64,000 nucleotides of DNA, from positions 52,026,955 through 52,090,954 of the forward strand of contig NC_086375.1 of NCBI RefSeq assembly GCF_036588685.1. Direction: 5' to 3'. Position numbers and translations under genes: made by a program. The number at the start of each line of letters is the position of its first letter. Position 1 is the stretch's first letter. The notes under the pieces are model-generated. The model did not search any database and was not told the DNA's origin. It saw only the letters and a program-made list of their open reading frames with translations. This DNA is from Mytilus trossulus (Eukaryota > Mollusca > Bivalvia > Mytilida > Mytilidae). Below, one piece after another: positions 59,049 through 64,000 of the stretch.

Positions 59049-59151
59049 AATTACATAACATCTGCAACACATTATCAACCAAAAGTGTTCAAACAAACTC
59101 TGGTTTGTGAATTTATGTGACAGCTAAAACGTGATCTGTTTTTCTGAATAA

Positions 59152-59202
59152 TCATCGGTATCTTGGCTTTCGCTCTGGATTTTCTCCAAGAATCCGCTTC
59201 CG
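59152..59202 (-). CDS. Unidentified gene, last exon
   Basis: Acceptor 'tttctgattttcacag' and sixteen codons, rich in Arg and Lys. In another phase the same exon would read 'GSGFLEKIQSESQDTDDYSE', but the phase of the upstream donor excludes it. Confidence 0.55.
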   Translation of the reverse strand, partial: RKRILGENPERKPRYR

Positions 59203-61510
59203 CTGTGAAAATCAGAAACGAAAGAAATTAGGCATGAGTGGTTGTTTTGTAAAAACATTAAAATGTTGGACTGTGCCAAAAAAAAAGCTCTAATGTCTCT
59301 AGGTCCTCGATATGAAATTCAAAAATCGATATTTCTTATAAAAAAAACGTATAAAAAGATATGTATTTTTCGTTATAAATTTTTATTTTCAGATACTGGT
59401 TGCAGTATTATAACTAAGAAAAAGTCATATTTTGGTGGAGTTTGTAATTCTCAGTATTGAGTCGTATAAATGGAATTTTTTTGGCTGTTATTTTTTTCGT
59501 AGTTTTTCGTTTAAAAGCTCGTATGAAATTTTGACATCTTTAAAGATCAAAATGACACGTGTCGTCTTTTAAATCTATTTCCGCTGTTATTGCCACTTGT
59601 TTTAGCAAATCTCATGCGAAATCATGAGATGATAAAAGTCAATCTTATCTCCATTTCATAAATTTAGCTTTATAACATTTTGGTATAAACTTTCCGATAT
59701 GATTATCCAGAAAGGGCGTTGGACGTTAGAAATCTATAAAGTGTTTTTTTCATTTACAAAAGATCAGATATGTTTTACCTTGAAATCTTCTTTATTACGC
59801 AGCTTCCCTAGAAGTCGTTGCTCCCCAATGATGTTGTACTGTTCATCTTCAAAGTTATGAGGATTTAAATGCATCGGTTGAGAATCGTCATAATAATTCT
59901 AAAAATGATTTAAAGTGTCTAATGTAAAAATGCAAATATTAAAATGAAGAAAGCAAAGTTAATTTTAACAAGTATATTTCTGTTTGACAATCTGTGTGTC
60001 CATACTGCTGCGAACTTTATGTGGTTTTTGTTTGTTATGGTAGAAGTGTTGTTTTTTTATTTGTTAGGTGCAAAACGCATTTGACAAACAAAAATGATGT
60101 CCTACAACTACAAGAAAAGTACATCTTCGAAAGAAAAGTAAAAATGACAAAGAAAATACAGTCACAAATATATATTACGATAGGCAAATATTAGACAAAA
60201 TTTAAGGAAAGCAAAAAACAAAAAACTCGTCCAAGATGCATGCCTGGTTTGTAAATCAGGAGGATCGACACAAATTTCGTCTTAAAAACCGGAGGTGTTG
60301 AATTTGCAGTTATAGTTAGCGTTCATGGATAATATAAAATGATATATTATTGTTTATGGCAACTGTACTATTCTAAGCTTTGATGATCAGAGTTTATGAA
60401 AATATTATTTTTTCCGCTTTTTGTTCCGTCCTGGAACTGATCATCATTCAATTTAAGCACTCTATTTTTATATTCAATAAAAGATTAAGATGAATGTTGA
60501 GAACTTTTCTTTAACAAACGAAAAATGGATCTTGAAAATATAAGTATTGCTATTTCTTAATATTTTATTGATTGAAAAAAGAACGTTTTAAACTAGTTCT
60601 CAAGTTACACCTCATGTTTATAGTTTTTACAGACTCTAAGAGTCTTATAGTTCCAGTAACAATAAAATCAAACAAAAAAACGTCGCTTCCCCCGAAGTAA
60701 CAAAAACCAAACAAGTAACAGCAAAAATTACAAAAATAATGAAAAGGAAACAAACAAAAGGAAAATAATATAGAGTTGTAGCTTAAAATCCTGCAAATGA
60801 TATTTGTAATGATTCATCAAACATGCGTTGACATAAGGTGCGTATGTGAATTATTGTCAAATGAGGAATTACGGCTTCTAGTTCGTACAAAGGTTGGTAC
60901 AGAAGGAAAACTTCAAGAGCAAACCAACAGCACAGACAAGTCACGACGAGTTAAACATGAACAGATTGCCAAAAGGACTCTTTGCATTAGTTAGATATAT
61001 ATATATAAGAGAGAGGAAGGCAAAAGGTACCAAAAGGACATACAAACAAACAAAAACCGAAAAACGACGAAAAGTCAAACAAATCTTGAACAATATGAAA
61101 CTCACAAAAAAATGCAGGTGAGCACATATGTATGAAAAATTATACAATGGATCGAATATCTTTCTCCTGTAACGTTCATATCTTACGGTCAGTTTTTCAA
61201 AATAGACAGACAAATAAACAAATTCACTTATTGGTTGATATGAATTATCATTTATAAATTAATATATATATATAAACATTGAAGACCTGTTGGTGACCTT
61301 CTGCTGTTTTTTTTTCTATGGTCGGGTTGTTGTCTCTTTGACACATTCCCCATTTCCATTCTCAATGTTATTGTGTCAATTAAAATAAAGCGAAACCCAA
61401 CATCCACGGCTTCCCTCACCATCTTCACACAATTACTATCATTGTTATTATAGAACATTGCAATGTTCATGTTCGGAACCATATCGAAATATATTGGTTT
61501 CACTAATTTC
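59152..61510 (-). CDS. Unidentified gene, last three exons
   Basis: Three minus-strand exons in transcript order (61420-61510, 59779-59898, 59152-59202) join in phase 0 at both junctions. They give about 86 residues, with TGA at 59154-59152. I do not recognise the family. The first exon encodes 'KLVKPIYFDMVPNMNIAMFY', a mixed hydrophobic strand-like segment, the second 'YYDDSQPMHLNPHNFEDEQY' and 'IIGEQRLLGKLRNKEDFK', and the last the basic end 'RKRILGENPERKPRYR'. The 5' part is probably right of the window or hidden between repeats. The two 3' exons look sound; joining the 61.4 kb exon to them rests on phase only. Confidence 0.5.
59779..59898 (-). CDS. Unidentified gene, penultimate exon
   Basis: Acceptor 'aatcatttttag' and donor 'TTCAAG|gtaaaa'. 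Forty codons, phase 0 at both ends, higher GC than the flanks and a convincing protein-like composition. Confidence 0.65.
61277..61370 (+). repeat. 3' fragment of the 'ggtcgggttgttgtctc' family
   Basis: Nearly identical to the ends of the other copies ('gaagacctgttggtgacctt', 'ggtcgggttgttgtctcttt', 'attccccatttccattctca'). Confidence 0.85.
61420..61510 (-). CDS. Unidentified gene, upstream exon
   Basis: Acceptor 'gatataattgcag'-like ('tgataattgcag') and donor 'AAGATG|gtgagg'. Thirty codons in frame, 'YNNNDSNCVKM' at the end. The frame also stays open past the donor ('REAVDVGFRFILID'), so the exon may be longer than called. Confidence 0.4.
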
Positions 61511-61659
61511 CTGCAATTATCATATCACATAATCTATAAATTATAATGTTTATAAAGAGACATATTATCAAGTTTGTATTATATATGCTATTTATAAATT
61601 TTATATGTTTGCATCAATCCTAGGAATATGGCGACAGTTTTAACAATACGTATCTCCGA

Positions 61660-62165
61660 ATTATACACAAGAAACTAAAATTAAAAATCATACAAGACTA
61701 ACAAAGGCCGGAAGCTCCTGACTTGGGACAGGCGCAAAATTGCGGCGGGGTTAAACATGTTTATGAGATCTCAACCCTCTCCCCATTCCTTTAGATGTAG
61801 AATGTAGAAAAGTAAACGCATAACAATACGCACATTGAAATTCAGTTCAAGAAAAGTCCGAATCCGATGTCAGAAGATGTAACAAAAGAAAATAAATAAA
61901 ATGACAATATTACATAAATAACAACAGACTACTAGCAGTTAACTTACATGCCAGCTCCAGACTACTAGCAGTTAACTTACATGCCAGCTCCAGACTACTA
62001 GCAGTTAACTGACATGCCAGCTCCAGACCTCAATTGAACTGATTGAAAGATTATGTCTGCATCATATGAATATCAGGCACAATCCCTCCCGTTAGGTGTT
62101 TAGTATCATACTATCATAAAATATATGAGAAGAACATAACCCGTGTCATGCCAACAACTGCTTTT
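61660..62165 (-). repeat. Inverted copy of the 'ggtcgggttgttgtctc' family, 5' half, with 33 bp triplication
   Basis: Reverse-strand match to 42560-42960 ('gacttgggacaggcgc', 'ccgatgtcagaagatgtaac'). 'agactactagcagttaact' plus 'tacatgccagctcc' is repeated three times (61926, 61959, 61992). Confidence 0.85.
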
Positions 62166-62537
62166 AAATAAATATGTTTAGTTCCGATGCAAAGACCCTA
62201 TAAGTGAATCCATATTAAAGCCAAAATATGCAATCTTTAATGACCTGACAAAAGTATCGTAACTATATCTCTTATTAATAAGTCTGTTTAAAGATTTTGT
62301 AAGCTTTGAGGTGAATACTGACCTTTTTGTGCTTTATAAAGAATATTACAATAAAAGATTGGATGTCAAATACCTGAACGTATAAAATGTCTGCATTTTG
62401 AGTTATATTTACGAATTATTTCCTTTTACCGATGATGAAAATTAGTAAATGTTTTGACTAGTTTGTGATATCGAAAACCCTGTTGTAGTAATTTTTCAGT
62501 AATACATAATTTTCTCTCGCTAAAATCTAATACGTTG

Positions 62538-63085
62538 TTACATACAGGAGCGAATCATACAAGTTGAGATATATAAACACCACAAGATGGTGACAAGGGA
62601 ACGTAACCATCTAAAATAAATAATTAACGATAGGAAATGAAAAATCATCTCTTTTATCATAAATTTTGGTATTAAAATTTCCGTTAATGTTATAGATATC
62701 AAGATCAAGAAAGGGCACTGGTCATTGTTAGTATTAGCTTTATTTAAAGTAAGTTCAATAGGATAAATCTCTTTAGTATACATACTGAAGTCGTCATTAT
62801 TGAGAGCCAATATATCATACAAATATCTAAAAGTATTGCTATTTTTTGGTATCAAATGTTGTTTCGTTTGGTCTTTGCTAATTTTAGTCATAAATTATAA
62901 CTCATAACAATACAAAAACTGGTCCGCAATAAGTTGTGCACAGTTAGTCCCCATTGGAATTCCAATAACTTGTCGATATAAGGAATCTCCAAAGCGAACA
63001 AAAATGTTATCAAGTGAAAATTCAAGCGCACAGAATTTCAAAGCAGGTCCAATTGACATAGCTATTTTGTTTATTGCTACTGAAA
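62538..63085 (-). pseudogene. Reverse transcriptase fragment of a retroelement, broken
   Basis: Minus-strand frames carry retroelement reverse transcriptase motifs: 'FVRFGDSLYRQVIGIPMGTN' with 'CAQLIADQFLYCYE', then 'FRYLYDILALNNDDFSMY', 'LNKANTN' and 'QCPFL'. I recognise this combination from RT elements common in bivalves and cnidarians, possibly Penelope-like. The Y-x-D-D position reads 'YLYDI', and a stop separates the two parts, with a frameshift after 'QCPFL'. It is a dead fragment; the element's ends are not visible. Confidence 0.75.
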
Positions 63086-64000
63086 AATGACCTAATAGTT
63101 ATCAAAGGTTCCAGGATTATAATTATTATAAAGGAGTTTGAACAAAAGGGTGATATCATTCATTAAACAGTTTACTAAAAAAAACCTGAAAGTTTGTAAA
63201 TAACTAAATGAATACAATTAACAAACCATCTCTGGGTACCATACCATCGATTCCACCATTATAATACAGGTACAAAGAATACACGTTGATAAAAGCATCT
63301 CCTTGTTTGTACTTTTTTATTATATATGTATATGTCATACAAAAAACAAAGGAGGTGTTATATGATTAACAATAAAACAACTATCCACCAAAGTTTAAGT
63401 GAAGTGGATATAATCAATTCTAGGACATTGTTCATTTAAATAAATTAGTAAAAAACAAATGTCATTTATGACAGATGACATGATTTAGACGAAAAGGAAG
63501 ATAAGAAATGTCACTTTCAACTTATGCCATACATACTATTTGGTGAGTGAACTATCAATATAGTATTCATAATATTTTTGAGTCATGACATTTTCAATTG
63601 TCGTAGAAATGACATTTTTCTTAATAGCAGATTTTTTAGACGCAAGTTTTGTGGATTTGTTAAACACCTTAAAAAGATTGGTTTTGTTTTATTGATATTT
63701 CAACTGTTAATCTCAGAAAAAAATATCCTGTAAGACGGCGCCTTTTAATCTCTAGAGCCATTTTGTTAAACACACATTGTTTACAGCTACGATAAAGGTT
63801 TTCATTTTTATTAGTTTAAGAGTAGCGCTAGTATGTAATTTGAAAACTTTTCCATGACTTACAATCGACTAATAAGTTTGAAAGTTTGGACATGGTATTG
63901 TCTGTTTTCTTCGACTAAGTAGATTGATAAATTCTTGGTATATTCTTCTTAATTTCATGGATTTTAAGCTTAAAGATATTAGAATAAGTCATCACAGAAA
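63086..64000. other. Right end of window, repeat-derived and AT-rich
   Basis: About 63090-63125 is the first part of the 'cagacgcgc' family ('aatagttatcaaaggttcca' and 'ggattataatt'), cut off there. The minus strand at about 63600-63720 reads 'KPIFLRCLTNPQNLRLKNLL', possibly more of a retroelement, but with stops around it. No gene is supported. Confidence 0.45.

Larger units (their letters stand above)
54671..59151. other. Intergenic region, no confident gene
   Basis: AT-rich. It contains a repeat at about 55055-55610, a small duplication at about 56245-56340 ('ttgatatgaaaa' and 'gccacttataaatgg' twice), and a block at about 57400-57500 resembling 17450-17510 ('ccagtttgctgtcacactga' versus 'ccggtttgctgtcaatctgt'). 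It also holds a family fragment at about 57955-58210 ('taaccctgtcgcatgtaaat'), the repeat at 58540-58860, and a 36 bp tandem repeat. Confidence 0.6.

Noticed and set aside
60797..61121. Overlapping Lys-rich plus-strand frames
   Set aside because: Low-complexity A-rich sequence without acceptors, donors or recognisable motifs.
1..64000. CRISPR arrays, bacterial operons, riboswitches, tRNA or rRNA genes
   Set aside because: None seen. Tandem arrays here lack spacer structure, and the gene content is spliced animal DNA.

Overview
The window is eukaryotic: AT-rich, intron-rich DNA from a marine bivalve, most probably a mussel of the genus Mytilus. I infer this from spliced animal genes with GT-AG introns and from many copies of short interspersed families I recognise as typical of Mytilus genomes, for example the units carrying 'ggtcgggttgttgtctc', 'cagacgcgcgtttcgtctac' and 'gttgcctcgctggcactcac'. 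Species is not established. Exons were assembled by hand from reading frames, splice sites and intron phase, so each boundary is a prediction.

Layout. (1) 901-4205, plus: the 3' end of a spliced gene whose last exon encodes a probable TIR-like domain; its 5' end lies left of the window or was not found. (2) 7954-10689, plus: a four-exon DNPH1/Rcl (2'-deoxynucleoside 5'-phosphate N-hydrolase) gene. Splice phases are intact, but an in-frame TAG sits at the position of the family's catalytic His, and the catalytic Asp position is Cys, so it looks like a decayed or non-catalytic copy. (3) 10928-13664, minus: the 3' part of a small multi-pass membrane protein gene, convergent with DNPH1. (4) 14000-17700: repeat-rich intergenic DNA with a TATA-like promoter, a perfect hairpin and a possible 5' UTR exon. 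(5) 17771-54670, plus: the dominant gene, about 37 kb, the mussel counterpart of vertebrate IQCJ-SCHIP1. Twelve coding exons give about 656 residues: an IQCJ-like part with IQ motifs, a long Ser/Thr-rich exon, then the SCHIP1 core and its C-terminal coiled coil. Two further exons inside the 16.6 kb intron could start short SCHIP1-only isoforms, and one extra 3' exon could end an alternative isoform. (6) 54700-64000: repeats, the last exons of an unidentified minus-strand gene (59152-61510), and a broken reverse transcriptase fragment (62538-63085, minus).

The SCHIP1 family is known from vertebrates and Drosophila as a cortical adaptor (merlin/NF2, ankyrin-G, Hippo pathway). Here one gene encodes the combination that mammals make from two neighbouring loci by read-through. 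The most unusual observations are a 60 bp tandem duplication that copies a splice donor with the preceding exon end, so that either donor keeps the frame and the distal one adds 20 residues to the coiled coil; a 32 bp minisatellite whose last unit supplies a SCHIP1 splice acceptor; and the DNPH1 copy damaged at two catalytic positions.
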